64,000 nucleotides of DNA from Hyphomicrobiales bacterium (GCA_028290285.1 JAQGKD010000096.1:186001-250000), one strand, 5' to 3'. Shown: positions 29,689-38,970, numbered from the stretch's first letter. The notes: generated from the letters alone by a model not told the origin. Translations and numbers: made by a program.

Positions 29689-31209
29689 ATGAAATGGATT
29701 GTTGCCGCGGTAGGATTGCTACTCGTTATCGCTGGTGCGATAGCGATCCAGGACGGCATCAGCATCATCCAGGTGGAACGTGGATGGGCCGGCGTGATCT
29801 CCGGCACCGTCGCTTTATCGGCAGGTGTTATCGTTTTAGGGGTGGCTGCGGTCCTGGCTCAACTCGACAGGATCGCCACCTTGCTGGCCGAGGCGGCCTT
29901 CGCGACCCCCATCGCGGAATCCGCGCCCGAGCCTTCGGTTGCGCCGGACTCGCCGGTAGTCGGCAGCGGGCCGCGCACGCTCCGGTCGATGCTGCGGTCG
30001 GCCATGCATAAGCAGGAGCAGGTCGACGAAGCGCCACTCACGCCCGTGCCGCCGATGCCTCTCGACGTCGCGGTCGAGCCTCTTCCGGTCCGGACGGACG
30101 AACTCGTCGGCGACAGTGAGCCTGCGCCCGTCACCCGCGCAGCACCGGCATGGCCTTCGGAGCAGGCGACCTCATTCGCCGACAGGCTGAAGCAGATGAA
30201 GGACAAGCGTGAGGAGAGCCGCGACCGGCCCGCATACGACAAGCCCGACCCCGCGGCGGACACGAAGGCGCCACGCGATTTCCACTTCAAATTCCCGCCG
30301 ATCGCGCCCCGTTTCGGCGGCGATCCCCCGCAGCCGGAGCGTGTCGTGCCGTTGCCGGTCGAGCTGCGCGGCACGCTGCATCAGGAGAGTTCGGAGTCAT
30401 TGCCGGTGTCCGCCGCCGAGCCGGAGCTGTCAGTGATGGAAGAGGTCGCGCAGCCCGTGACCGAAACGGTGATCCTGGAGCAGGTGACCACGGAACTGGA
30501 ACCGGTGCACGTGGCGCTGCCGCCAGATGAGACGCCGGCGGAACAACCGCGCCAGTCACCGCTTTTCAACCCGCCCTGGAGAACGCCGCAGAAGGCGCCG
30601 GCGGCGCCTGAAACCTCGGACGATCTGCAGGGCAAGCCGGAGCCGGCCAAGGATGACGATGAGGAAGGTGCCCGTCTCGGTAACGACGAGCGCAGCCTGG
30701 AAGAGCTCGAAGCCATGGTTGCAGAGCTCGAAGCCCAGGCGGCCGGGTTGCAGGATGTCGAGGCCGCCGACGAGCAGAAGGCGTTCCAGGCGCAGGAACA
30801 TCTGACTGAAGAAAACGACAGGCCCGAACCGCCCCCCGAGCCCGAACCCGCCAAGCCCGAGCAGAGCTGGCCCCGGCCGGTCGTCCCGGAGCCGCCGCTC
30901 GCGCCGATAGGGAGTGCCGACTGGCTCGAACGGGCGCTGTCGGGTGTGGATGAGGAGCCTGCGCCACCCCCATTCGTCCCGAAGATGGCGTCCCGTTTCG
31001 CACCCGAGGCTCAACCCGCGCCGCCCTTGGTGGAGACCCCACCGCGCGTCGAAATAGCCGAAGAGCCGACCGTGATCGGCCGCTACCAGACGGATGGAAC
31101 GGCCTATGTCATGTACTCGGACGGGTCGATCGATGCCGAGACGGACAGGGGCGCGTTCCGTTTCGGTTCGCTGGCTGAGCTGAAGGCCTTCATCGAGAGA
31201 AGCGCCTGA
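29689..31209 (+). CDS. Membrane-anchored, acidic Pro/Glu-rich protein, function unknown
   Basis: A 506-residue protein starting at the ATG at 29689; the track ORF adds 59 residues with no ribosome site. Two N-terminal helices ('WIVAAVGLLLVIAGAIAIQ', 'ISGTVALSAGVIVLGVAAVLAQL') are followed by a ~350-residue disordered cytoplasmic or periplasmic region rich in Pro, Glu and Ala, including a short coiled-coil ('LEELEAMVAELEAQAAGLQ'). The last 50 residues form a compact conserved-looking domain ('VIGRYQTDGTAYVMYSDGSIDAET', 'FRFGSLAELKAFIE'). That C-terminal module occurs in other Rhizobiales proteins. I do not recognise a function. Confidence 0.8.
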   Translation: MKWIVAAVGLLLVIAGAIAIQDGISIIQVERGWAGVISGTVALSAGVIVLGVAAVLAQLDRIATLLAEAAFATPIAESAPEPSVAPDSPVVGSGPRTLRSMLRSAMHKQEQVDEAPLTPVPPMPLDVAVEPLPVRTDELVGDSEPAPVTRAAPAWPSEQATSFADRLKQMKDKREESRDRPAYDKPDPAADTKAPRDFHFKFPPIAPRFGGDPPQPERVVPLPVELRGTLHQESSESLPVSAAEPELSVMEEVAQPVTETVILEQVTTELEPVHVALPPDETPAEQPRQSPLFNPPWRTPQKAPAAPETSDDLQGKPEPAKDDDEEGARLGNDERSLEELEAMVAELEAQAAGLQDVEAADEQKAFQAQEHLTEENDRPEPPPEPEPAKPEQSWPRPVVPEPPLAPIGSADWLERALSGVDEEPAPPPFVPKMASRFAPEAQPAPPLVETPPRVEIAEEPTVIGRYQTDGTAYVMYSDGSIDAETDRGAFRFGSLAELKAFIERSA

Positions 31210-31212
31210 GCC

Positions 31213-31767
31213 TCACTTGATGAGCGGCAGAAGCGCCTTGAAGTCGGCGGTTCCCGCTTCGCCCAGCCATTCGAACGCGACCATTTCGGTTGTCAGCGGC
31301 ACGATTCCGGCCTGAACGAGACGGGAAATCGCCACCGCCTTCGAGGCTGGCTCCCGCGACGCGACGGCGTCGGTCACAACCGCCACCGCGTAGCCTGCCG
31401 CATGCAGGTCCAGTGCCGTCTGCGTCACGCAGATATGCGCTTCGATCCCGCACAGGACGACCTGCGACCGGCGCTGCGTTCGGAGCGCAGACATGCGCTC
31501 TGCAAGCGCCGGAGTGCGGAAACAGGAGAAGCTCGTCTTGGGCAGCACGACGGCCTCTCCCGCCGCCGCGTCGAGTAGCGATGAGACGGTCGAGCCGAGC
31601 CCGCGCGGATATTGCTCCGAGATCGTGATGGGGATGCCGAGATGACGTGCTGCCCGGATCAGGATGCCGATCTGGGCCGACGCATGCGCGCCGCCGTGCA
31701 TGGCCGGCAGGAGCCTTTCCTGAACGTCGACGACGAGGAGTTGGGCGGCATCGCGCTTGAGTGTCAC
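31213..31767 (-). CDS. Isochorismatase-family cysteine hydrolase
   Basis: A 184-residue cysteine hydrolase. I choose the GTG at 31767, which has an AGAGGAA ribosome site, rather than the track start inside the upstream gene. The catalytic Asp is in 'LLVVDVQERL', Lys in 'VLPKTSFSCF', and the nucleophilic Cys in 'VVLCGIEAHICVTQTALDL'. Closest in style to the YcaC/nicotinamidase-like group. It starts one base after the oligopeptidase B stop and forms an operon with it. Substrate unknown. Confidence 0.87.
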   Translation of the reverse strand: MTLKRDAAQLLVVDVQERLLPAMHGGAHASAQIGILIRAARHLGIPITISEQYPRGLGSTVSSLLDAAAGEAVVLPKTSFSCFRTPALAERMSALRTQRRSQVVLCGIEAHICVTQTALDLHAAGYAVAVVTDAVASREPASKAVAISRLVQAGIVPLTTEMVAFEWLGEAGTADFKALLPLIK

Positions 31768-31768
31768 G

Positions 31769-33865
31769 TCACATTCCTCTCTCGCCCTGCACGCAATCCA
31801 CCGCGAACGCATATTCGACGGCGATTTCCTTCAGCCGGTCGAAACGGCCCGCCGCGCCTCCGTGGCCTGCATCCATGTTGGTGCGCAGGAGAATGGGACC
31901 GCCCGCCGTCATGCGGTCGCGCAGGCGCGCCACCCATTTCGCGGGCTCCCAATAGGTAACGCGCGGATCGGTAAGGCCCGCCTGCGCGAGGATCGCGGGA
32001 TAGGCCTGCGCCCGCACATTGTCGTAGGGCGAATAGCTCAGGATCGTGTCGAAGGCCGCGCGGTCGGTGATCGGGTTGCCCCATTCCAGCCATTCGGGCG
32101 GCGTCAACGGCAGCTCCGCATCGAGCATGGTGTTCAGCACATCGACGAAGGGAACGTCAGCGATGATGCCGGCGAAAAGCTCGGGCGCCATGTTGGCGAC
32201 AGCCCCCATCAGCATGCCGCCGGCGCTGCCGCCGAGCGCGACGATGCGGCCTTCGCGCGTGACGTTCGAAGCCGCGAGATGGCGCGCCGCCGCAATGAAG
32301 TCGGTGAATGTATTCGTCTTGCGATCGAGCTTGCCGTCTTCGTACCAATGCCAGCCCTTGTCCGTGCCGCCCCTGACATGGGCAATGGCATAGACGAAGC
32401 CGCGATCCACCAGCGAGAAGCGATTGGCGCTGAACGACGCGGGGCTCGCGTGGCCATAGGCGCCATAGCCTTGCAGCAGCAGCGGCGCGGAGCCGTCGAG
32501 TGGCGTGTCGCGCGCGTAGAGCAGGGAGACCGGCACGCTTTCGCCGTCGGTCGCCGTCGCATAGACGCGGCGTGTCACATAGGCCTTCGGGTCGTGGCCC
32601 GAGGGAATCTCCTGCCGCTTGCGCAGGACCCGTGTGCGATCGCGCATGTCGTAGTCGGTAATCTCGCGCGGCGTGGTCATGGACGAATAGGAAAAGCGCA
32701 GAACATGCGTGTCGAACTCGAGCATCCGTTCGAGGCCCAGCGAATAGGCCTCTTCCTCGAAGGCTATGTGGTGCTCGTCGCCGCTGGCGATGTCGCGGAC
32801 GATGATGCGCGGCAAGCCGTCCTCGCGCTCCAGCCGCACGAAATGATGGGAAAGTGCGAGGATGGAGGTGATCATGCGCCCGCGCCGGTGCGGGATGAGA
32901 TCTCGCCACGCGCCGGGGGCAGCGACAGAGGCCTCGACGACCTTGAAGTCCTCGGCACCGTTTGCATTGGTGCGGATGAACAGACGCTCCCCATGTGCTT
33001 CGACGTCGTAGCGAAGGCCGGGTGAGCGCGGCAGGACCATGCGCGGCGGGGCAGAGGGCTCCCGCAGGTCGATGAGGTGAGCCTCGTTCGAGTCGTGATC
33101 GTGCAGGTCTATCACGCAGAACTGCCGGGATTGCGTGGCGTGGATGCTCACGAACCAGCCGGGATCCTGTTCCTCGTAGATGCAGGCGTCCTGGACGGTG
33201 TCCGTCCCCAGTACATGCAGGAACACGCGATGGGGGCGGTGATTGTCGTCCAGGCGCACGTAGAAAAAAGCCCGAGAGTCGGCGCTCCAGACGACATTGC
33301 CGGCCGTCTCGCTCACCACGTCGTCGAGATCCGCGCCGGTCTCGATGTCGCGCACGCGCAGGGTGAAGAGCTCGGAGCCCTTCTCGTCAGCGCTCCAGGC
33401 GAGCAGGCTGTGGTCTGGCGAGTGACGCGCCGTGCCTATGGAGAAGAACGCCTTTCCCTCTCCCAACTCGTCGCCGTCGAGCAGCAGGATCTCATCCGCC
33501 GCCGTCTCCCGCGACCGCCGGCAGACGAGCGGATGCTGCCCGCCTTGCCGATGGCGCCGGTAATAGACGAATGCCCCGTCGGGAGCGGGTACATCGACAT
33601 CGTCTTCCTTGATGCGTGCTCGCATTTCCGCGACCAGATGGGTCTGGAGCGCCTCGTTGGGCGCGAGCATCGCCTCTGCATAGGCCTTCTCGGCCTCGAC
33701 GACGGCCCGGATATCGGCAGGCAGCACGGTTGGGTCGCGCAGCACCTCCTGCCAGTTCTCCGCCTTGAGCCAGGCGTATTCGTCTGATATCTCAACACCA
33801 TGGACGCTGGTGGCGTGGGGGCGTTTTTCCACGCGGGGCGCATGGATGGGTTGGATATCCGTCAT
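31769..33865 (-). CDS. ptrB: Oligopeptidase B (peptidase family S9A)
   Basis: A 698-residue cytoplasmic serine peptidase that cleaves short peptides after Arg or Lys. The N-terminal beta-propeller is followed by the alpha/beta-hydrolase domain. The nucleophile lies in 'ALGGSAGGMLMG', and the final catalytic His in 'MDAGHGGAAGRFD'. The acid is expected around 'YPAILAQAGLTDPRV'. The opening 'PRVEKRPHATSVHGVEISDEYAWL' is typical of S9A. It precedes the isochorismatase-like gene by one base. Confidence 0.94.
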   Translation of the reverse strand: MTDIQPIHAPRVEKRPHATSVHGVEISDEYAWLKAENWQEVLRDPTVLPADIRAVVEAEKAYAEAMLAPNEALQTHLVAEMRARIKEDDVDVPAPDGAFVYYRRHRQGGQHPLVCRRSRETAADEILLLDGDELGEGKAFFSIGTARHSPDHSLLAWSADEKGSELFTLRVRDIETGADLDDVVSETAGNVVWSADSRAFFYVRLDDNHRPHRVFLHVLGTDTVQDACIYEEQDPGWFVSIHATQSRQFCVIDLHDHDSNEAHLIDLREPSAPPRMVLPRSPGLRYDVEAHGERLFIRTNANGAEDFKVVEASVAAPGAWRDLIPHRRGRMITSILALSHHFVRLEREDGLPRIIVRDIASGDEHHIAFEEEAYSLGLERMLEFDTHVLRFSYSSMTTPREITDYDMRDRTRVLRKRQEIPSGHDPKAYVTRRVYATATDGESVPVSLLYARDTPLDGSAPLLLQGYGAYGHASPASFSANRFSLVDRGFVYAIAHVRGGTDKGWHWYEDGKLDRKTNTFTDFIAAARHLAASNVTREGRIVALGGSAGGMLMGAVANMAPELFAGIIADVPFVDVLNTMLDAELPLTPPEWLEWGNPITDRAAFDTILSYSPYDNVRAQAYPAILAQAGLTDPRVTYWEPAKWVARLRDRMTAGGPILLRTNMDAGHGGAAGRFDRLKEIAVEYAFAVDCVQGERGM

Positions 33866-34292
33866 GGCGTTCGTTCTGCCCTCTGCGCGCGACCAAGCCC
33901 GGGTTTGAGATCGGGCCTGCAGGAAGTCTCCCCCTGTAGATGTCAGTCCGCGACGCGTCGTGCAAGGCGCGGTTGAGCTGCGCGCGGATGGAGAAAACGC
34001 GACCTTCCGTAAAGCAACGCCGGGAGCTTTCAGATTAATTGCAAAGCTTCGTTATCTTGCCTCTAGGCGGCGCCTAAGTTATTCCAGTGTGTGAATTTTT
34101 CAGAGCATGGTCGATGATAATTCGTGGTGGTTTGGCCCGCTGTTTTCCAATATACCGGCTTGCGGGAAGATTTGTTCCGAGATAAAAAATGCGAGTCATC
34201 GTAGATCATCTCGGTTCGTTCCCGATATGCCGCGTTCCGACAGAGTTCCGCCCGCCCTTGAAGCGGCGGTTATAAAAAGGCGACGCCACGTT
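33866..34292 (+). promoter_or_regulatory. AT-rich, non-coding upstream region of mucR
   Basis: A 427-base gap visibly poorer in GC than its surroundings after about 34,020, with stretches such as GATTAATTGCAAAG and GAATTTTTCAGAG. It contains the 13-base palindrome TAGGCG-G-CGCCTA (34064-34076) and TATAAAAAGG just before the start codon. MucR/Ros proteins bind AT-rich DNA and repress their own genes, so this is a likely autoregulatory region. The in-frame ATG at 34107 is not a credible start. No gene seen. Confidence 0.5.
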
Positions 34293-34709
34293 ATGAGCGA
34301 CGACAACAATCAAAGCAGTTACATAGAGCTGGCAGCCGATATCGTTTCGGCCTACGTCAGCAATAACTCCGTCCCCGCCAGCGATCTTGCGTCGCTGATC
34401 AACGACGTTCACTCCGCTCTTGTACGCGTTACCTCTGGTATTGCTCCAGTTTCGGTCGAAGCCTTGAAGCCGGCGGTACCTGCGAAAAAGTCGGTGACGA
34501 ACGACTTCATCATTTGCCTGGAAGACGGCAAGAAGTTCAAATCCCTGAAACGGCACTTGCGAACCCAATATAATATGTCACCCGAAGAATATCGGGAGAA
34601 GTGGGGACTTCCCCCTGACTATCCGATGGTGGCTCCCAACTACGCCAAGGCGCGTTCGCAGCTCGCCAAGCAAATGGGGCTCGGCCAGCAGCGCCGGCGC
34701 GTAAAGTAA
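34293..34709 (+). CDS. mucR: MucR/Ros-family transcriptional regulator
   Basis: A 138-residue prokaryotic zinc-finger-type regulator starting at the ATG at 34293 ('[13 protein letters not shown]'). The N-terminal half drives oligomerisation; the C-terminal half has the family core '[21 protein letters not shown]' (about residues 80-100) followed by '[21 protein letters not shown]'. The finger has Cys and Asp where Ros has two Cys, and one His plus 'TQY' where many have 'THY'. Members are H-NS-like silencers controlling exopolysaccharide, motility and virulence genes. The long AT-rich leader fits autoregulation. Confidence 0.93.
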   Translation: MSDDNNQSSYIELAADIVSAYVSNNSVPASDLASLINDVHSALVRVTSGIAPVSVEALKPAVPAKKSVTNDFIICLEDGKKFKSLKRHLRTQYNMSPEEYREKWGLPPDYPMVAPNYAKARSQLAKQMGLGQQRRRVK

Positions 34710-34716
34710 GCAGCTC

Positions 34717-35049
34717 TCAGCGAACCGGGCGGGTCTTCAGCGCCCGGCTCTCCGCGTGAAACGCGGCGCAAAGCCGGAGATGCCGCTCTGGGTCGTAGGT
34801 CCAATGTCCCGCCCGGCCGCGCGTCCTCTCCGAGCGCAGCGCCCTCGCCAGCTTGCTGACGATCGCCTCCGTGGTCTGGGGCTCGGCCCCTCTCAAATCC
34901 TCCAGCCCCATGGGCAGAAGACGAGGCAGCATCTTGGCTCGGTCGTAGTCGATCGTCCGCGCCGGCCGCGATCTTGCGAGGCCGTCCTGGCCAGTCCTGC
35001 GCACTCGCGGCTGCCGTTCACCCTCGTCACGTATGTTCCAGATTGTCAT
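34717..35049 (-). CDS. Conserved hypothetical protein (basic, 110 residues)
   Basis: I use the ATG at 35049, which has a GGAGACGGGAC ribosome site; the 347-residue track ORF runs antisense through the DUF6456 gene and is not credible as a whole. The protein has an Arg-rich N-terminus and a helical core ('YDRAKMLPRLLP', 'TTEAIVSKLARALRSERTRG') ending 'LCAAFHAESRAL'. It may be a DNA- or ribosome-associated small protein, but no family is recognised. Convergent with mucR, seven bases apart. Confidence 0.6.
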   Translation of the reverse strand: MTIWNIRDEGERQPRVRRTGQDGLARSRPARTIDYDRAKMLPRLLPMGLEDLRGAEPQTTEAIVSKLARALRSERTRGRAGHWTYDPERHLRLCAAFHAESRALKTRPVR

Positions 35050-35178
35050 GTCCCGTCTCCGTCCAAGCAGGCCCGGCCCGTGTCGGCCGCCTTGGGAACA
35101 TAGCATGAACAAATGGGTTGTTAAGAAAAAAATCCTGTCATAGGATCGTGCTCCGTTCATTGCCTCGGAGTAGATTTC

Positions 35179-36018
35179 ATGACCGCCTCGACCTCCCTTC
35201 GCCTTCTCGCCGCGCTGGCGCCGCAACATGCCTATGGCTGGCTCGGGGACGGGGAGGGTACCGCCGGCATCCGCATAGTGACGCGGCGCAGGAATGTCTC
35301 GGTGGAGACGGGCTGCTTCCCGCCCGAGGCCGCCGAAACCCTGGTCGCTCGCGGCCTCGCAATCTGGGAAGCACCCGGCCCCGCGCGCCGGGCGCGCCTT
35401 ACCCTGACGGACAGGGGCCGCGACAGCGCGGCTCTCGCCAGCGGACCCGAGGCGCTGGAAGCGGCCCGGTTGCTGCACGGCGACGTCGGACGCCGTGGCA
35501 TGATCGTGGAAGGAGAGGCGGCCCTCGTCGTTGTGGACGATGCCGAGAGCCCTCTTGTCTGGCTCTCCAAACGGCGCGGGCGCGACGGCAAGCCGCTGAT
35601 TGGCCCGGCCGAACTGGAAGCCGGCGAACGTCTTCGCCGCGACCTGACGCTGGCGCAGACATTGCCGAGCGTGACCTCGCGCTGGAGCGGCATGCCGGGC
35701 GCGGGAGGAAGCGGCCCGTCGCCGGGCCATATGAGCGATCTCGTTTTGGCCGCGCGGCAACGCGTGGCGCGGGCCATGGACGCGGTCGGCCCGGAGTTCT
35801 CAGGCCTTCTCGTCGATGTCTGCGGCTTCCTGAAAGGGCTGGAGCGGATCGAGAGCGAGCGCAACTGGCCGCGCCGCTCCGCCCGCATCGTGCTCGACCT
35901 GGCTCTGGTCCGGCTCGCCCGCCATTACGGTATCGGCACGCACGCGTCGGGCCCCGAGCATGCGAAACGAATGCGCCATTGGGGTGCGCAGGATTACCGG
36001 CCCAAGATCGAGGCGTGA
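35179..36018 (+). CDS. DUF6456 domain protein
   Basis: A 279-residue protein. The N-terminal ~90 residues look like a winged-helix region ('AAETLVARGLAIWE', 'RARLTLTDRGRDSAA'). The C-terminal domain fits DUF6456 well: 'LEAGERLRRDLTLAQTLPSVTSRWS', 'HMSDLVLAARQRVARAMDAVGPEFSGLLVDVCGFLKGL'-type region and 'NWPRRSARIVLDLALVRLARHYG'. The family is common in Rhizobiales and is thought to be DNA-related, but no role is established. Confidence 0.85.
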   Translation: MTASTSLRLLAALAPQHAYGWLGDGEGTAGIRIVTRRRNVSVETGCFPPEAAETLVARGLAIWEAPGPARRARLTLTDRGRDSAALASGPEALEAARLLHGDVGRRGMIVEGEAALVVVDDAESPLVWLSKRRGRDGKPLIGPAELEAGERLRRDLTLAQTLPSVTSRWSGMPGAGGSGPSPGHMSDLVLAARQRVARAMDAVGPEFSGLLVDVCGFLKGLERIESERNWPRRSARIVLDLALVRLARHYGIGTHASGPEHAKRMRHWGAQDYRPKIEA

Positions 36019-36025
36019 GGGGAGA

Positions 36026-36457
36026 TCAGGCAGTCGCCATGGCGTGGCGCGCATCGGATTTGATGCGCTCCACCATGGACCGCACGCCATTGGAGCGTTG
36101 CGGCGTGAGATGGGCATCGAGGCCGAGGCGCTGGAAAAGATCCTGCGCGTCGGTCGAGACGATCTCCGGCGCGCTGCGATCCGAGTAGAGCGTCAGGATC
36201 AGATAGACGAGCCCCCGAACGATATGGGCATCGCTGTCGCCCTTGAAGCTCAGCACCGGCTCACCGCCGGGGCCGCTGCCCACGTGAGTTTCGAGCCAGA
36301 CCTGGCTGGCACAGCCGCGCACCTTGTTGGCTTCGCTGTGTGCAGCCTCGTCCAGCGGCTCGAGTTCGCGGCCGAGCTCGATCAGGTACCGATAGCGGTC
36401 GTCCCACTCGTCGAGCAGTTCGAAATTCTCGATGATCTCGTCGATCTTGGAAACCAT
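36026..36457 (-). CDS. sufE: SufE-family sulfur acceptor
   Basis: A 143-residue cytoplasmic protein that accepts sulfur from the SufS desulfurase for Fe-S cluster assembly. The acceptor cysteine is in 'NKVRGCASQVWLE' (about residue 49), and 'EWDDRYRYLIELGREL' matches the family N-terminus. Stand-alone: no other suf gene is in the window. Convergent with the DUF6456 gene. Confidence 0.95.
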   Translation of the reverse strand: MVSKIDEIIENFELLDEWDDRYRYLIELGRELEPLDEAAHSEANKVRGCASQVWLETHVGSGPGGEPVLSFKGDSDAHIVRGLVYLILTLYSDRSAPEIVSTDAQDLFQRLGLDAHLTPQRSNGVRSMVERIKSDARHAMATA

Positions 36458-36525
36458 GATCCGGGACGCAACCTCTTGCCTGAGCTTCCCGCTCTATATG
36501 GGGCGTCGTGGGGAGAGCGCCAGCA

Positions 36526-36819
36526 CTAACTTGCCGACCGCCGGGGCGGCAGTGGAATGCCGCCTTTCCAGGCCGGTGCGAGGTCGCTCGGAAGCAGCGA
36601 ATTCTGTGACGTGCGGGTGCCCAGAGCCTTGCCGACGCGAGCGGCATGTTGCGCACAGGCGGCCGGATCCTGGAGGCAAAGCGACTGCGCCTTGTCCGCG
36701 ATGGCGGCGCCTACCTGCTCGGCCCCGCTCGTGAGATCGGCTCGCACCTCCTCTGCGTCCCAGGGAAGGGAGGAGAAGACGAGGCCAAGCCAGAACGCGC
36801 ACCGGATCAGGAAGAACAT
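36526..36819 (-). CDS. DUF5330 small envelope protein
   Basis: A 97-residue protein with an N-terminal hydrophobic segment ('MFFLIRCAFWLGLVFSSLP') that may be a signal anchor. A helical region with a Cys pair ('SLCLQDPAACAQHAARVG') and the end 'TLPP'-like 'GGIPLPPRRS' match the Rhizobiales DUF5330 pattern. Function unknown. Confidence 0.75.
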   Translation of the reverse strand: MFFLIRCAFWLGLVFSSLPWDAEEVRADLTSGAEQVGAAIADKAQSLCLQDPAACAQHAARVGKALGTRTSQNSLLPSDLAPAWKGGIPLPPRRSAS

Positions 36820-37058
36820 GTCGGATCACCAACGGGGTGGATCGAAGAGCTGCAACGATGCTGCCCATACGAAACCTACAGGGGACACCTCAAATGCCGG
36901 TCAAATAAACCTGTCGATTCAGACACCTCCTGTTTAGACGCTGTTCACCATAAAGCGCTGCGAAAGCAACGAAGCCTAAACCATGCCGCGTTGTTTCCGT
37001 CCCGGAAGGGCGCCGCATGTCGAATTTACCGATCCGAGGCGCGCCGGGGCCTTCCCGC

Positions 37059-37073
37059 TTAGGGTTCACTTAA
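37059..37073. promoter_or_regulatory. CtrA-type binding box TTAG-N7-TTAA
   Basis: TTAGGGTTCACTTAA matches the CtrA consensus in seven of the eight defined positions. It lies 14 bases before the ATG at 37087, and 74 bases before the preferred GTG start at 37147, of the cell-cycle-type histidine kinase gene. Confidence 0.5.
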
Positions 37074-37146
37074 GGCGAGCCTGCGAATGTGTTTGGGACA
37101 AGGCAGCGCAGGCGAGAAGCCGATCGCTGCCCGGAGTGGACGCGTC

Positions 37147-38970
37147 GTGAGTTATTTGTCGAGTTTGGAAAATCAGATTGCGGCTTTGGTGCACCCCGAC
37201 GTGCGCGCGAGCCCCCACGAAAAATCGCGCCATGCGCTGTTCATCGGCACGCGTCTCGCGATGGCCCTGATTGCAGCCGTATCCGGCCCGATCTGCCTGG
37301 CCGTCAACGGCGCGCCTCCGCTCTGGCAATCGCTCGCCTTTGCCTGGGCGATGGTGCCGCTTCTGGCCGTAGTCGTGGTATCGCGCACGGGCCGGATCGA
37401 ACTCGGCCACGTGCTCTGCATCTGCGCGCTCTGCGGCCTCTCGGTCACCGTCGGGTTCGGCGCCGGCGCGGTGTCCAGCGCGGCTGTCGTCTGGCTGGTT
37501 CTCGCACCGCTCGAAGCCGCTCTCTCCCTGTCCGCGGGCATGGTCGCGCTCGCCGCGATTTCCGCTCTCTTCCTCAGCGTCGTGATGAACGTGGCGCAGC
37601 AGTTCGGCTTGGTTGCCCCGGCCGGTTCTGCCGTCGGCGTCGATCTGCTGTTCAGCGCCATCGCCATCGTCTATGCGCTGGGACTCGCGGGCTGCTGGCT
37701 CCGCCTCAGCGAACTGCGTGAGCGCCGCGAGCGCATGGATGCCGTGCGCTATGCAACCCTGTCCGAGGCGCTGGGCGACCTCGTGCTTCGCTACGACCGC
37801 TCGGGCGCCGTTGTTTCGGCCAGCTGCGAAGGCGACGCGATCTTGCAACTCAGCGCGCGTTCGATGATGGGGCGCGGCTTTTTCGAACGCATTCAGGTGG
37901 CCGACCGTCCGGCTTTTCTGAAGGCAATCGCGGATGCGGCCGCCGGCTCTAACACGACGATCGCGACCGTTCGCCTGCGGACCTCCAGCATCACCAGCGA
38001 GCGCGGTTCGTTCGAAGAACCTGTTTTCGTATGGGTCGAGATCCGTGCGCGCAACATCGGCGTCGATCCGGCGCTCCGCGAGGACGACGCCGCCGTCATC
38101 GCCGTCATTCGCGACGTGTCCGATCGCATGGAGTCGCAGCGCGCCATCGAGAAGGCGCGGGCGGAGACGGAACGTGCGCAGGGATGGAAAGATCGTTTCC
38201 TCGCCAATGTCAGCCACGAACTGCGCACGCCGCTGAACGCGATCATCGGCTTTTCCGAAATGCTGGGAAACCCGGAGCTGGCGCCGCGCGAGGAAGCCAA
38301 GCGTCGTGAGTATGCCAATATCATCAACACCTCGGGCCAACATCTCCTGTCGGTGGTCAACTCCATCCTCGACGTGTCCAAGATCGAATCGGGAAGCTTC
38401 GAGGTTGTCGCCGAACCCTTCGACGTCGCGCCGCTGATCGATTCCTGCTGCGACATGGTTCGTCTCAGGGCGGAGGAAACGCGTGTCGAACTCGTGCGCA
38501 TGTGCCCTGCCAGGCTCGACGAACTCGTCGCCGACAAGCGCGCCTGCAAGCAGATCCTCCTCAATCTCCTGTCGAACGCCATCAAGTTCACCCCGGCTGG
38601 CGGGCGCGTCACCATAGGCGTGCGCCCCGAGGGGAACTCACTCGCGCTCTACGTTGCGGACACCGGGATCGGCATCACCGCGCCCGACCTTCCGCGCCTC
38701 GGCGATCCCTTTTTCCAGGTGCGGTCGGCTTACGATCGACCCTACGAAGGCACGGGCCTCGGCCTTTCCGTGGTCAAGGGGCTTGTCGGATTGCACGGCG
38801 GCACGATCTCTCTCGAGAGCGAGCCCGGCAAGGGAACCTGCGTGACCGTGCGTCTGCCGCTGGATTGCCGGCGCTCGATGCCCGCGAGCCAGGAATGTGC
38901 CAAAATCGAAGTGATCTCGCGGGCTGTTCCTATGTCCCCCGCATTTCCGATGGTGAAGAAAATTGCGTGA
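37147..38970 (+). CDS. Membrane sensor histidine kinase with PAS domain (DivJ/PleC-like)
   Basis: A 607-residue kinase from the GTG at 37147 ('MSYLSSLENQIAALVHP'); an ATG at 37087 would add 20 residues and crowd the CtrA-like box. About six membrane helices (residues 40-195) precede a PAS region and then HisKA with the phosphorylated His in 'FLANVSHELRTPLNAIIGFSEML'. The ATPase domain has N-box 'LLNLLSNAIKFTP', G1 'VADTGIGI' and G2 'YEGTGLGLSVVK'. The HisKA sequence is of the type found in DivJ, PleC and PdhS, which control DivK and CtrA. The next gene overlaps by eight bases. Which of these kinases it equals cannot be settled here. Confidence 0.88.
   Translation: MSYLSSLENQIAALVHPDVRASPHEKSRHALFIGTRLAMALIAAVSGPICLAVNGAPPLWQSLAFAWAMVPLLAVVVVSRTGRIELGHVLCICALCGLSVTVGFGAGAVSSAAVVWLVLAPLEAALSLSAGMVALAAISALFLSVVMNVAQQFGLVAPAGSAVGVDLLFSAIAIVYALGLAGCWLRLSELRERRERMDAVRYATLSEALGDLVLRYDRSGAVVSASCEGDAILQLSARSMMGRGFFERIQVADRPAFLKAIADAAAGSNTTIATVRLRTSSITSERGSFEEPVFVWVEIRARNIGVDPALREDDAAVIAVIRDVSDRMESQRAIEKARAETERAQGWKDRFLANVSHELRTPLNAIIGFSEMLGNPELAPREEAKRREYANIINTSGQHLLSVVNSILDVSKIESGSFEVVAEPFDVAPLIDSCCDMVRLRAEETRVELVRMCPARLDELVADKRACKQILLNLLSNAIKFTPAGGRVTIGVRPEGNSLALYVADTGIGITAPDLPRLGDPFFQVRSAYDRPYEGTGLGLSVVKGLVGLHGGTISLESEPGKGTCVTVRLPLDCRRSMPASQECAKIEVISRAVPMSPAFPMVKKIA

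Noticed and set aside
35050-35760. N-terminal part of the 347-codon ORF 34717-35760
   Set aside because: It runs antisense through the DUF6456 gene; only the 110-residue 3' part has its own ribosome site and sensible composition.
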